Part shown: positions 1-8,178 of the stretch, piece by piece
Layout: every line of letters begins with the position of its first letter
Numbering within the stretch: position 1 is the stretch's first letter
Assembly: GCA_964599565.1 (NCBI GenBank)
Contig: CAZRFE010000020.1
Location: 1-35,819, forward strand
DNA: 35,819 nt
Direction: 5' to 3'
Origin: JAJUFS01 sp964599565
GTDB taxonomy: Bacteria; Pseudomonadota; Gammaproteobacteria; Natronospirales; JAJUFS01
Program-made: the position numbers and the translations under genes
The notes under the pieces: model-generated
What the model saw: the letters and a program-made list of their open reading frames with translations, nothing else
Told to the model about the DNA's origin: nothing
Database searches by the model: none

Positions 1-37
1 AGCTAACCAGTACTAATTGCTCGTGAGACTTGACCAT
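1..37 (+). rRNA. rrl: 23S rRNA, 3' end (partial)
   Basis: The first bases match the conserved 3' terminus of bacterial 23S rRNA (the segment with AGCTAACC, GTACTAAT and CGTGAG close to the end). The gene runs in from outside the window. The end is placed by analogy with the E. coli 23S 3' end and may be off by a few bases. Bases 43-60 of the following spacer contain CCCAAG and CTTGGG, which can pair and may belong to the pre-rRNA processing stem. Confidence 0.9.
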
Positions 38-146
38 ATAACCCCAAGTGGTTTGCAAGCTTGGGTGTGTGGCTGACACGCAACTAAGCGCAATATCAAC
101 TTTCTGAATTTGAGGGTCGCGATACGTCGTGATTCTGAAACCGGTT

Positions 147-265
147 TGCCTGGCGGCAATAGCGAGTGGGAACCACCCGATCCCATCCCGAACTCGGAAG
201 TGAAACTGCTCAGCGCCGATGGTAGTACGAGGTCTCCTCGTGCGAGAGTAGGTCACCGCCAGGCT
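147..265 (+). rRNA. rrf: 5S rRNA
   Basis: A 119-nt segment begins TGCCTGGCGG and ends CCGCCAGGC, so the two ends pair as the 5S terminal helix. Inside are the conserved 5S blocks CCCATCCCGAACTC, GAAGTGAAAC and GATGGTAGT. It lies about 110 nt after the 23S 3' end and directly before an intrinsic terminator, the normal end of an rRNA operon. The exact mature ends are inferred from E. coli. Confidence 0.95.
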
Positions 266-274
266 CCTAAAGCC

Positions 275-316
275 AAAAGGCTCCTGATCGAGTTCGATCA
301 GGAGCCTTTTCTTTTT
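275..316 (+). terminator. Intrinsic terminator of the rRNA operon
   Basis: A perfect 17-bp inverted repeat (275-291 pairing with 294-310, core GGCTCCTGATCGA) is followed by a T-rich tract at 307-317. It is placed 10 nt after 5S rRNA. This is a classical rho-independent terminator closing the rRNA operon. Confidence 0.95.
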
Positions 317-319
317 TGA

Positions 320-782
320 CGTCGCGTTCACGAGCAGGTTTTGTTCACCCTGTTGCGCGAGCGTCATCTTCAATTCATCTGCCGCCCGATCGAATGTTCG
401 TGACCATCTGGCGCGCGCAACTGCGTCCCTCCGGAATCAGCGTTTGCGTATGCGTTCCGGCAGTTCCTCTCGCGATACACGGTCACACGCGAACAACAGA
501 ACTTCGGCAGTGCATCGCTTCATGTGACGTGCTGTCCTTCGGCACCAAACTCCCTTCGACAAAATTCCGTTCTTCGCACTGACCCGCATTCGCTGTCGCA
601 CGGCATCATGCGAAGCGCACGATCTTCATCACAGATCAGCGCTTCGTTTCTTGCTCCGAAACATGTCCTTCGGGTGATTCCGGTAATGCAACGTCCAATA
701 GCGAACGCTAGTCTCACTAGCCCGTCAACGACGTGCAGAACAAGTCAAAGAGTTTTTCTCAAGGGAACAAGACGCGAGCCTC
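320..782. other. Intergenic stretch without a convincing gene
   Basis: About 460 bp lie between the rRNA terminator and the first glycosyltransferase. The open frames here have no recognisable protein family, no good ribosome binding site, and a base composition less GC-biased than the flanking genes. The only structure seen is a pair of short overlapping inverted repeats near 699-720. The promoter of the glycan locus should lie in this stretch, but no clear -35/-10 pair could be assigned. Confidence 0.6.
699..720. repeat. Overlapping short inverted repeats upstream of the glycan locus
   Basis: TAGCG (699-703), AA, CGCTA (706-710) form a perfect 5-bp palindrome. It overlaps a second one, CTAG (708-711), TCTCA, CTAG (717-720). 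They lie 63-84 bp before the first gene of the locus. They could be an operator or a short leader hairpin; they are also short enough to be chance. Confidence 0.35.
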
Positions 783-1799
783 ATGCCTGTGAAGCTGCCA
801 TCCGATCTTCAACGAATAGCTGTCTTCAGGGCGCTCTATCTTGGGGATCTGCTTTGCGCGATCCCGGCGTTGAGGGCGTTACGCACCGCTTGTCCGAACG
901 CTGAAATTACCCTGATCGGGTTGCCGGGCATGGCGGATCTTGCACGACGATTTGGTGCGTACATTGATTCGTTCGCGAGCTTTCCCGGTATCCCGGGTCT
1001 GCCCGAGCAGGCGTTTGATCATGACGCCTTCCTTCACTTCCTCGAGCGCGAGCGTGCCGAACGATACGATCTACTTCTCCAGATGCATGGCAAGGGTTCG
1101 GTCACGAATCCGCTGGTAGCAATGCTCGGCGCGCGTCACCTCGCAGGATTCCATGAGCCGGGCGCGTACTGTCCGGATTCACGATTCTTCATGCCTTATC
1201 CGGAAGCGCTGCCGGAAGTGCGTCGCCACCTTCGCCTGATGCAATTTCTCGGGATCGAGGCGAAAGGCGAGGCGCTCGAATTTCCGGTATCGCAGGATGA
1301 ATGGTCGCGCCTCGATGCGCTCGCCGCGCGACACGGATTCTCGGGGCAGAACTACGTCTGCATTCATCCCGGCGCACGAGACATGCGCCGATGGTGGGCG
1401 CCTGAGAAATTTGCGCGCGTTGCCGATCTGCTTGTGGAGAAAGGCAATTGCGTGGTGTTCACCGGCACCGACGATGAGCGTGACGCCGTGGAAAGCGTGC
1501 GCCAGAGGATGACGGGCTCGTCGATCAACCTTGTCGGTGAGACGGACCTTGGACTCCTGGGTGCGCTCATAGGACGTGCGCGCCTCCTTGTATCGAACGA
1601 TACGGGCGTGTCGCACGTCGCCGCGGCGCTCGGTACGCCAAGTGTGATCATCTTCCTCACCTCCGATCCCGCTCGCTGGGCGCCGCTCGATGCGGACAGG
1701 CACCAGGTCGTGCATTCCGGTAATGCGGCGGATATCGACAACGTGATCGTTCACGTCGAGCGCGCGCTGCGCTCGCCCCTCAACGCCGCACTGCGATAG
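783..1799 (+). CDS. Glycosyltransferase family 9 (heptosyltransferase-like)
   Basis: This 338-residue protein has the ADP-heptose:LPS heptosyltransferase fold. The N-terminal strand-loop has RALYLGDLLCAIPALRAL, including the Gly-Asp pair conserved in GT9. The C-terminal half has HPGARDMRRWW and the nucleotide-sugar binding segment SNDTGVSHVAAALGTP. It should transfer a heptose from an ADP-heptose donor at the cytoplasmic face of the inner membrane. It is the first of three GT9 paralogues in the locus and is followed after 12 bp by a GT4 gene. ATG 783 is the only good start; its ribosome binding site is weak. The acceptor is unknown; core LPS or another surface glycan are both possible. Confidence 0.88.
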   Translation: MPVKLPSDLQRIAVFRALYLGDLLCAIPALRALRTACPNAEITLIGLPGMADLARRFGAYIDSFASFPGIPGLPEQAFDHDAFLHFLERERAERYDLLLQMHGKGSVTNPLVAMLGARHLAGFHEPGAYCPDSRFFMPYPEALPEVRRHLRLMQFLGIEAKGEALEFPVSQDEWSRLDALAARHGFSGQNYVCIHPGARDMRRWWAPEKFARVADLLVEKGNCVVFTGTDDERDAVESVRQRMTGSSINLVGETDLGLLGALIGRARLLVSNDTGVSHVAAALGTPSVIIFLTSDPARWAPLDADRHQVVHSGNAADIDNVIVHVERALRSPLNAALR

Positions 1800-1811
1800 A
1801 GAGAATTGAAG

Positions 1812-2825
1812 ATGCGAACAGGTTCGCCAGGAAACACGCCGGTCGGTCGGCCGCTTCGCGTATTTACCTGGCACATACACGGCAGCTACCTCTACTACCT
1901 CACCCATACCCCTTGCGAATTCGTCATTCCCGTGAAGTCGGATGGCTCGCCAGGTTACACCGGCAGGTCCGGTCCCTTCGCGTGGGGCGACAACGTGACG
2001 GAGGTTGCGGCGGAGGAAGTGCGCGAGATGGAGTTCGACTGCATCCTGTATCAGCAGAGAAAGAATTACCTTGAAGACCAGTACGAAATCCTCACGGAAG
2101 AGCAGCGAAAGTTGCCGCGGATCTACCTCGAACACGATCCGCCGCGCGAGACGCCGACGGATACGCGCCACTTCGTCGATGATCCGGATGTGCTGATCGT
2201 GCACGTCACGCACTTCAACCGGCTCATGTGGGACAACAATCAAAGCCCGTCGCGCGTAATCGAGCACGCGGTGACGATTCCGTCCGGCGTCCAGTACACC
2301 GGGAACATCGAGAAGGGAATCGTCGTCATCAACAACATGCAGATCCGTGGACGCCGTCTGGGCCTCGACGTCTACAAGCATGTGCGACGGCACATACCTC
2401 TCGACGTGATTGGAATGGGCTCAAGGGAAGTCGGTGGACTTGGCGAAATTCCCGCGCCGGACCTGCCCGCCTTCATCGCGCAGTATCGTTTCTTCTTCAA
2501 TCCCATCCGTTACACGAGCCTGGGCCTCGCGGTATGCGAGGCCATGATGACGGGACTTCCGGTCGTCGGGCTCGCGACGACGGAAATGCCGGTGACGATT
2601 GAAAACGGCGTGTCCGGCTATATCCATACCGATGTCGACTATCTCATCGACAAGATGCATCTGCTGCTGCGCGATCCGGAACATGCGCGGAACCTTGGCG
2701 CCGGCGCACGCACCGCGGCCATACGGAAGTTCGACATGCAGCGCTTCACCGATGAGTGGCTGGAGACATTTCAATATGTAACGACGCCCGCCGAGGCGCG
2801 CCAGGCAGGAACGCAACGGGCATGA
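1812..2825 (+). CDS. Glycosyltransferase, GT4-like (GT-B fold)
   Basis: The protein has about 337 residues. Its C-terminal half resembles the GT4 donor domain: FFFNPIRYTSLGLAVCEAMM carries the E-rich loop, followed by TGLPVVGLATTEMP and ENGVSGYI. The N-terminal half (LRVFTWHIHGSYLYYLTH near residue 15) is not a standard GT4 acceptor domain and is probably specific to a subfamily. ATG 1812 is chosen because a purine-rich AGAGA element ends about 8 nt before it; a TTG two codons upstream is possible. The stop overlaps the next start as ATGA, so translation is likely coupled. The sugar and acceptor cannot be read from the sequence. Confidence 0.8.
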   Translation: MRTGSPGNTPVGRPLRVFTWHIHGSYLYYLTHTPCEFVIPVKSDGSPGYTGRSGPFAWGDNVTEVAAEEVREMEFDCILYQQRKNYLEDQYEILTEEQRKLPRIYLEHDPPRETPTDTRHFVDDPDVLIVHVTHFNRLMWDNNQSPSRVIEHAVTIPSGVQYTGNIEKGIVVINNMQIRGRRLGLDVYKHVRRHIPLDVIGMGSREVGGLGEIPAPDLPAFIAQYRFFFNPIRYTSLGLAVCEAMMTGLPVVGLATTEMPVTIENGVSGYIHTDVDYLIDKMHLLLRDPEHARNLGAGARTAAIRKFDMQRFTDEWLETFQYVTTPAEARQAGTQRA

Positions 2826-4129
2826 TGCGAAAGCGTATTGCATTCATCAGCGAACACGCATCGCCGCTGGCTGTAATCGGTGGCGTCGACAGTGGCGGGC
2901 AGAACGTCTACGTCGACCGCGTTGCACATCACCTGTCCATGCTCGGATGCGACGTCGATATCTATACGCGATGGGACAGCATGGAACAGCCGCGCGTTGT
3001 CCATTACCGGTCAGGCGTTCGCGTCATACATGTCGAGGCGGGGCCGCGGACGTTCATCCGCAAGGAACGTCTTTTCGACTACATGGATGATTTCGTGGCG
3101 GACATGCTGCAGTTCATCGATCGCGAACAGCTGCAGTACGACGTGGTGCACGCGCATTTCTGGATGTCCGGATACGTCGCGCGCGAGCTAAAGCAGCGGA
3201 ACGGAATTCCCTATGCAATCACGTTCCATGCGCTTGGCAAGGTGCGGCGCATCTACCAGGGTTCCGCTGACGAATTTCCCGACCTTCGCTTCAGGATAGA
3301 GGAGCAGGTCGCGCGCGACGCGGATGCAGTGATCGCGGAATGCCCGCAGGATCGCGATGACCTGATGATTCATTACTTCGTCAAGCCGGACCGCCTTCGC
3401 ATCGTGCCCTGCGGCTTCGACAGCGACGAGTTTGTTCCACTGGACAAGCGTGAGTGCGCGATGCGCATCGGACTTGATCCGGATGAAAGGATCATTCTCC
3501 AGCTTGGTCGCATGGTTCCGCGAAAGGGCGTGGACAATGTCATTCGCGGTACGGCGGCGCTGCTGAGAAAAAAGGAGATGCCCGTTCGCCTGCTGGTCGT
3601 CGGCGGAGATTCCGACGAGCCGTGCCCGATCAAGACCCCCGAAATCGGCCGCCTGCAGACGATCGCTCGCGAAGAAGGAATCGAGGACAGGGTGACATTC
3701 ACCGGACGGCGATACCGCGACCAGCTGAAGTATTACTACAACGCCGCGGACATCTTCGTCAGCACGCCCTGGTACGAACCTTTCGGCATCACGCCGCTGG
3801 AAGCGATGGCATGCGGCGTGCCGGTCGTCGGTGCCAACGTCGGCGGAATCAAGTACAGCGTCGAACATGACGAAACGGGATTCCTCGTGCCACCCGATGA
3901 ACCGGAAATCCTCGCCGAACGCATGCTTGAAATTCTCGATGATGAAAGCACGCACGAGGCGCTCAGTCGCCGTGCGATCCGCCGCGTGAATCGGCTGTTT
4001 ACCTGGGAAACGGTCACTCGCCAGCTGCTCGACATCTACGACGACATTGCAATCGACCGCATCGACGAGTGGTCTGCGCTGGGTGCGGGCACCGCTGCGC
4101 AGATGATGCATCGTCCGCCCGCATCATGA
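2822..4129 (+). CDS. Glycosyltransferase family 4
   Basis: This protein of about 435 residues has both GT-B domains of GT4. The N-terminus carries the loop IGGVDSGGQNVYVDRVAHHL seen in the MshA/sucrose-phosphate-synthase-like branch, then VVHAHFWMSGYVA and ITFHALG. The C-terminal domain has LGRMVPRKGVD and the catalytic EX7E segment PWYEPFGITPLEAMACG. The start is the ATG within ATGATG at 2822-2827, overlapping the previous stop; an extension upstream lies inside the preceding gene and is unlikely. It should use a nucleotide-activated sugar in the cytoplasm to extend the same glycan as its neighbours. Substrate specificity is not deducible. Confidence 0.88.
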   Translation: MMRKRIAFISEHASPLAVIGGVDSGGQNVYVDRVAHHLSMLGCDVDIYTRWDSMEQPRVVHYRSGVRVIHVEAGPRTFIRKERLFDYMDDFVADMLQFIDREQLQYDVVHAHFWMSGYVARELKQRNGIPYAITFHALGKVRRIYQGSADEFPDLRFRIEEQVARDADAVIAECPQDRDDLMIHYFVKPDRLRIVPCGFDSDEFVPLDKRECAMRIGLDPDERIILQLGRMVPRKGVDNVIRGTAALLRKKEMPVRLLVVGGDSDEPCPIKTPEIGRLQTIAREEGIEDRVTFTGRRYRDQLKYYYNAADIFVSTPWYEPFGITPLEAMACGVPVVGANVGGIKYSVEHDETGFLVPPDEPEILAERMLEILDDESTHEALSRRAIRRVNRLFTWETVTRQLLDIYDDIAIDRIDEWSALGAGTAAQMMHRPPAS

Positions 4130-4196
4130 TGTTCCTGCCGTCACGCCAACCGTGCCGGAATTCCTTTTCCTTGTGGCATAACCAGGGAGTTTGTTC

Positions 4197-4922
4197 ATGA
4201 CGTCGTTGAAGGACAGGGTCGCGCTGGTCACCGGCGCAGGCCAGGGGCTGGGCGCTGCGATCTGCCAGTCACTTTCCGCTGCCGGTGTCGTCGTTGCGCT
4301 GGCGGACATAAAACCGGATGGTCTGAAGAAGACGGCGAGCAAGATCACCGACAATGGCTGCGATGCGCAGACCTACGTTATGGACGTATCCGACAGGGAA
4401 AGCGTCGAGCGCGTCGTGGAGAACGTCATCAAGGACTGCGGGCGGCTGGACTTTGTCGTCAACAATGCCGGAATCGACTACACGAAACCGATCGAGGAAA
4501 TGACCCACGACGAGTGGGACCGCGTCATGAACGTCAATCTCCGCGGACCGTTCATCGTCACGAAGGCCGCCTTCCCGGTGCTCGTGAAGAATGGGAGCGG
4601 ACACATCGTCAACATCGTTTCCACTGCCTCGAAACGGGCCTGGGAAAACGCATCCGCCTACCATGCGAGCAAGTGGGGCCTGCTTGGATTCAGTCATGCG
4701 CTTCACACCGAAGCACGCGCCAAGAACGTCAAGGTCACGGCGGTGGTCGCAGGCGGCATGAAAACGCCTTTCATACTTGAACGCTTCCCGGACACCGATC
4801 CCGGCGTGCTGCAGGATCCTGAGAATGTCGCGGATACCGTACGGTTTGTTCTGTCGCAACCGGCCGGCAGCGTCATCCCGGAAGTCATGGTGCTGCCGAT
4901 GCGCGAGACGTCATGGCCCTGA
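4197..4922 (+). CDS. Short-chain dehydrogenase/reductase (classical SDR)
   Basis: This 241-residue protein is a complete classical SDR. The cofactor loop TGAGQGLG is at 12-19, NNAG at 89-92, and the catalytic triad is Ser132, Tyr145 and Lys149 (YHASK). Asp37 at the end of the second strand suggests NAD(H) rather than NADP(H). GGGAG at 4185-4189 lies 7 nt before ATG 4197, which decides the start over a TTG at 4191. It is not HldD: that epimerase is an extended SDR of over 300 residues. Its place between glycosyltransferases and gmhB, overlapping gmhB by 10 bp, suggests it reduces or oxidises a sugar or lipid-linked intermediate of the glycan, but the substrate is unknown. Confidence 0.85.
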   Translation: MTSLKDRVALVTGAGQGLGAAICQSLSAAGVVVALADIKPDGLKKTASKITDNGCDAQTYVMDVSDRESVERVVENVIKDCGRLDFVVNNAGIDYTKPIEEMTHDEWDRVMNVNLRGPFIVTKAAFPVLVKNGSGHIVNIVSTASKRAWENASAYHASKWGLLGFSHALHTEARAKNVKVTAVVAGGMKTPFILERFPDTDPGVLQDPENVADTVRFVLSQPAGSVIPEVMVLPMRETSWP

Positions 4923-5533
4923 GCGCGGCGCATGCAAACGGCAGCGGCACACGTCCCGCTGTCTTTCTCGACAAGGATGGAACACTCCTTGTCGATGTCC
5001 CGTACAACGTGAACGCGGACTGCATGCATCTCTACCCGGAAGTTCCGTCCGTGCTTGCACGGCTGCGCGAACAAGGCTACCTGCTCATCGTGATCTCCAA
5101 CCAGCCGGGCGTTGCGCTCGGATACTTTGATGCCGCGACGATGGAATCGATGGTATCGGCGCTGCATGAAAAGCTGGAAGCCTGCGGCGTGACGCTCGAT
5201 GGCGTTTACTGCTGTCCGCATCACCCCGCAGGGGAAGTGCGCCAGTACGCGGTGGAATGCGACTGCCGCAAGCCGCGCGCCGGACTGCTGTTGCGTGCTG
5301 CGGAAGATCTTGATGTCGACATGCAGAATTCATGGATGATCGGTGACATCCTGAACGATATGGAGGCTGGAAATCGTGCAGGTTGCCGCACCGTACTTGT
5401 TGACCGCGGCAACGAAACCGAATGGATCGACGGGCCATACCGCAAGCCGGATGCCGTCGTCAGCGATCTTCGCGGCGCGCTCGCGCACATCAACGAACAG
5501 CCGATGCAATGGCAACGCAGACACCCGTCCTGA
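4913..5533 (+). CDS. gmhB: D-glycero-D-manno-heptose 1,7-bisphosphate phosphatase
   Basis: This 206-residue HAD phosphatase removes the C7 phosphate of heptose bisphosphate in ADP-heptose synthesis. Visible motifs are FLDKDGT at 18-24 (nucleophile Asp20, acid/base Asp22), ISNQPG at 61-66, the zinc-loop residues Cys101, His103, Cys116 and Cys118 around CPHHP and ECDCRKP, and GDILND with Asp145 and Asp149. The zinc loop separates GmhB/histidinol-phosphatase enzymes from other HADs. ATG 4913 overlaps the SDR stop, and the 3' end overlaps hldE by 25 bp, so gmhB and hldE are translationally coupled. Assignment to heptose rather than histidinol phosphate rests on this linkage. Confidence 0.92.
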   Translation: MALSAAHANGSGTRPAVFLDKDGTLLVDVPYNVNADCMHLYPEVPSVLARLREQGYLLIVISNQPGVALGYFDAATMESMVSALHEKLEACGVTLDGVYCCPHHPAGEVRQYAVECDCRKPRAGLLLRAAEDLDVDMQNSWMIGDILNDMEAGNRAGCRTVLVDRGNETEWIDGPYRKPDAVVSDLRGALAHINEQPMQWQRRHPS

Positions 5534-7023
5534 GAAACGCCGAACAGCTGATCGCGGCGTTCCGGGAACGTCGCGTACTCATTGTCGGCGACACGATTCT
5601 CGACGTGTACGAGAAGGGAACGACGGACAAGCTGTGCCGCGAGGCGCCTGTTCCTGTCGTGAATCTCGAAGAACGCACGTTCAGCGCCGGCGGCGCTGCG
5701 AATACCGCCGTCAACGTCGCCGCGCTGGGTGGCCATGCAAGTTTCCTGACAGTGCTCGGTGACGATGAGAACGGATCGCGCATTGTCGAGGTACTGGCAT
5801 CTCACGCTGTGCGCACCGATCCCATCGTGAGAGCGCGACAGCGAAAAACCATCAGCAAGACGCGCGTGTGCGCCGGATCGAGCATTCTCGTGCGCGTCGA
5901 CGCCGGGAACATCGATGGCATCGATGCGGAGACCGCCGGCGCTGTGATCGAGCGGTTCCGGGATGCGCTTGACGCATGTGATGTCGTCGTGCTGTCCGAT
6001 TACGGTTACGGTCTTTTCACGGGGGACGTGATCCATGCAATCCATGAACAGCTGCTGGCAACGCCGAAGCCGCTGATCGTCGATTCGAAACAGCCGGAAC
6101 GTTTTCGCGATCTCGCGCCGCTCGCCGTGAAACCGAACTATGCGGAAACGGTGCATCTTCTCGGGCTCACGCCCGCACGGCACGATGAACGTATCCGCCA
6201 GGTCATTGCGAACGGCGATGCCCTGCTTGAGCGAACGGGCGCGCGCTTTGTCGCTGCGACCGTGGACATGGATGGAACCGTGCTGCTTGAGCGCGGCCAG
6301 GATCCGTATCTCATTTCCTGCATTCCGCGGGATGACCGCCAGACCATCGGCGCGGGCGACAGCTTCGTCGGTGCGCTTGCGCTGTCGGTCGCGGCAGGTG
6401 CATCACCAAGAACATCCACTCGCATCGCAGCGGCGGCAGCGGCGGTCGTGATCGGCAAGGATGGAACCGGCGTATGTTCGGGCGACGAGCTCCATGCCTG
6501 CCTGCATGGTCCGAGCAAGCGCGTCACCGAGCTCGATGAGCTTTCAGGCATCGTGCGCGAGCTGAAGGAGCAGAAGCGCCGGATCGTCTTCACCAACGGC
6601 TGTTTCGATCTCCTGCATCGCGGTCATGTCGACTTTCTTCGCCAGGCAAAGGCGCTCGGCGACGTCCTCATCGTTGCGCTCAATGACGATGAAAGCATCC
6701 ATCGCATCAAGGGCGATGGTCGGCCCGTGAACAGTCTGGAAGACCGCATGGAAGTGCTCGCGGGGCTTGAAGCCGTCGACCTGCTCGTTGCCTTTGACGG
6801 CGAGAGCCCGACCCGCGTGCTGCAGGCGACATGCCCGGACGTTTTCGCGAAAGGCGGTACATACAGTGTCGACTCGCTGCCGGAAGCGGCGCTTGTCGAG
6901 TCGCTGGGCGGCGAGGTGGAAATCATTCCGTTCGGAAACGGCATGAGCACGACACGCCTGATCGAGAGAATCCAGCATCCTGCCGTGCTGCGGGATTCGG
7001 TCCGCGAACAGAGGGCGCTGTGA
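5509..7023 (+). CDS. hldE: Bifunctional heptose 7-phosphate kinase / heptose 1-phosphate adenylyltransferase
   Basis: This 504-residue fusion performs two steps of ADP-heptose synthesis. Residues about 15-325 form a PfkB-type sugar kinase with the GGAANTAVN substrate loop near 61 and the catalytic GAGDSF at 281-286. Residues about 345-485 form a nucleotidyltransferase with GCFDLLHRGH at 364-373. Length and order match HldE (RfaE). ATG 5509 is chosen because the family begins just before the helix preceding RRVLIVGD; upstream codons overlap gmhB. Its TGA overlaps the next ATG (TGATG). GmhB acts between its two activities. GmhA, which supplies the substrate, and HldD, which epimerises the product, are not in the window. 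Confidence 0.95.
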   Translation: MATQTPVLRNAEQLIAAFRERRVLIVGDTILDVYEKGTTDKLCREAPVPVVNLEERTFSAGGAANTAVNVAALGGHASFLTVLGDDENGSRIVEVLASHAVRTDPIVRARQRKTISKTRVCAGSSILVRVDAGNIDGIDAETAGAVIERFRDALDACDVVVLSDYGYGLFTGDVIHAIHEQLLATPKPLIVDSKQPERFRDLAPLAVKPNYAETVHLLGLTPARHDERIRQVIANGDALLERTGARFVAATVDMDGTVLLERGQDPYLISCIPRDDRQTIGAGDSFVGALALSVAAGASPRTSTRIAAAAAAVVIGKDGTGVCSGDELHACLHGPSKRVTELDELSGIVRELKEQKRRIVFTNGCFDLLHRGHVDFLRQAKALGDVLIVALNDDESIHRIKGDGRPVNSLEDRMEVLAGLEAVDLLVAFDGESPTRVLQATCPDVFAKGGTYSVDSLPEAALVESLGGEVEIIPFGNGMSTTRLIERIQHPAVLRDSVREQRAL

Positions 7024-8174
7024 TGCACGACATCCGCGACTGGCAGGGTTTCCGGAATGTCCTTTGCATTCGTCCTGACAACCTCGGTGACGTGTTGATG
7101 ACAACGCCGGCCATCCGCGCGCTGAAGCTTGCGGTGCCCGACCGCCGCATGACGTTGCTGACGTCGCGTGCGGGCAGCGGCATCGCGGAACACATACCGG
7201 AAGTCGATGACGCGATGACCTTTGATCCGCCGTGGTATCGACACGATCATCCGGATGGCCGGATGGCGCTGGACGATGTCGTGGCGCGCCTTTCACGGCG
7301 CAGTTTCGATGCGGCCGTCATCTTCACGGTCTTCAGCCAGAATCCGCTGCCGACGGCCATGCTCTGCTACATGGCCGGCATTCGCCGCGTTGCCGCCTAC
7401 TGCCGCGAGAATCCCTACGCGCTTCTGTCCGAATGGTTGCCCGATACGGAACCGCTGTATCGCACGCGTCACGAAGTCCAGCGGCAGCTCGATCTCGTGA
7501 CGTACCTCGGCGCGAAACCGGCGAGCGCGAACCTCTCGCTCGCCGTACCGTCCGATCGCGACGACGAAGTGCGGTTCACATTGCGCGCGGCCGGCGTGAA
7601 CACCGCATGGCCGTGGCTGCTCATGCATGCTGGCGCGAGCGAAGCGCGCCGCTGCTATCCCGCTGAAGGATTTGCAGCTGCTGCGCAGAAGCTTTATCGC
7701 GAGCTCGGCATGCAGGTGGTGTTGACGGGAAGCGCGGCGGAGCACGCACTTGCCGATTCCATTGCGCGCGCCGCGGGCGAGGGCGTGCATGCCGTCGCTG
7801 GCCGTTTCGATCTTGGTGCATTCATTTCGTTGATCGCGATGTCGCCGCTGGTGATCTCGAACAACACCGGGCCCGTGCACATCGCTGCGGCCGTGCAGAC
7901 GCCGGTCGTCGTTCTTTATGCGCAGACGAACCCGCAGCACACGCCCTGGCATGTCGCTCACCGTGTACTGCCGTTTGGCGTTCCACCCGCAAACCGCAGC
8001 CGCAACATCCTGGTGCGCTACGCTGCCGACCGCTTCTACTCCACGCACGTGCCAGTACCGGATGCGGACGCCATTGTTGCCGCAGCGGACGATCTGCTCG
8101 ATCTGAAGGCGCGTGCGAACGTCATTCCGCTGCACGCCGTCCAGGCAAACCCTGCATCCTCATCGTCGCTGTAA
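7023..8174 (+). CDS. Glycosyltransferase family 9 (heptosyltransferase-like)
   Basis: This 383-residue GT9 protein starts at ATG 7023, sharing its first base with the hldE stop. The N-terminus has CIRPDNLGDVLMTTPAIRAL with the conserved Gly-Asp. The donor-binding region has SNNTGPVHIAAAVQTPVVVLY, and LLMHAGASEARRCY replaces the usual HPGA segment. Direct coupling to hldE supports ADP-heptose as the donor. The C-terminus carries about 20 residues of low-complexity tail. It probably acts after or before the other two GT9 enzymes on the same acceptor; the order is unknown. Confidence 0.87.
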   Translation: MHDIRDWQGFRNVLCIRPDNLGDVLMTTPAIRALKLAVPDRRMTLLTSRAGSGIAEHIPEVDDAMTFDPPWYRHDHPDGRMALDDVVARLSRRSFDAAVIFTVFSQNPLPTAMLCYMAGIRRVAAYCRENPYALLSEWLPDTEPLYRTRHEVQRQLDLVTYLGAKPASANLSLAVPSDRDDEVRFTLRAAGVNTAWPWLLMHAGASEARRCYPAEGFAAAAQKLYRELGMQVVLTGSAAEHALADSIARAAGEGVHAVAGRFDLGAFISLIAMSPLVISNNTGPVHIAAAVQTPVVVLYAQTNPQHTPWHVAHRVLPFGVPPANRSRNILVRYAADRFYSTHVPVPDADAIVAAADDLLDLKARANVIPLHAVQANPASSSSL

Positions 8175-8178
8175 ATCA

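Noticed and set aside
110..582. Open frames across the 5S rRNA gene and the region after it.
   Set aside because: They overlap 5S rRNA and its terminator or lack a ribosome binding site and any recognisable protein sequence.
1179..2393. Long open frame of about 400 codons on the minus strand opposite the first two glycosyltransferases.
   Set aside because: High-GC genes often leave long open antisense frames; the sequence is Arg/His-rich, matches no family and conflicts with two well-supported genes.
4197..4922. The SDR as HldD (ADP-heptose epimerase), which would complete the pathway.
   Set aside because: HldD is an extended SDR of over 300 residues; this protein has 241 residues with a classical TGxxxGxG motif.
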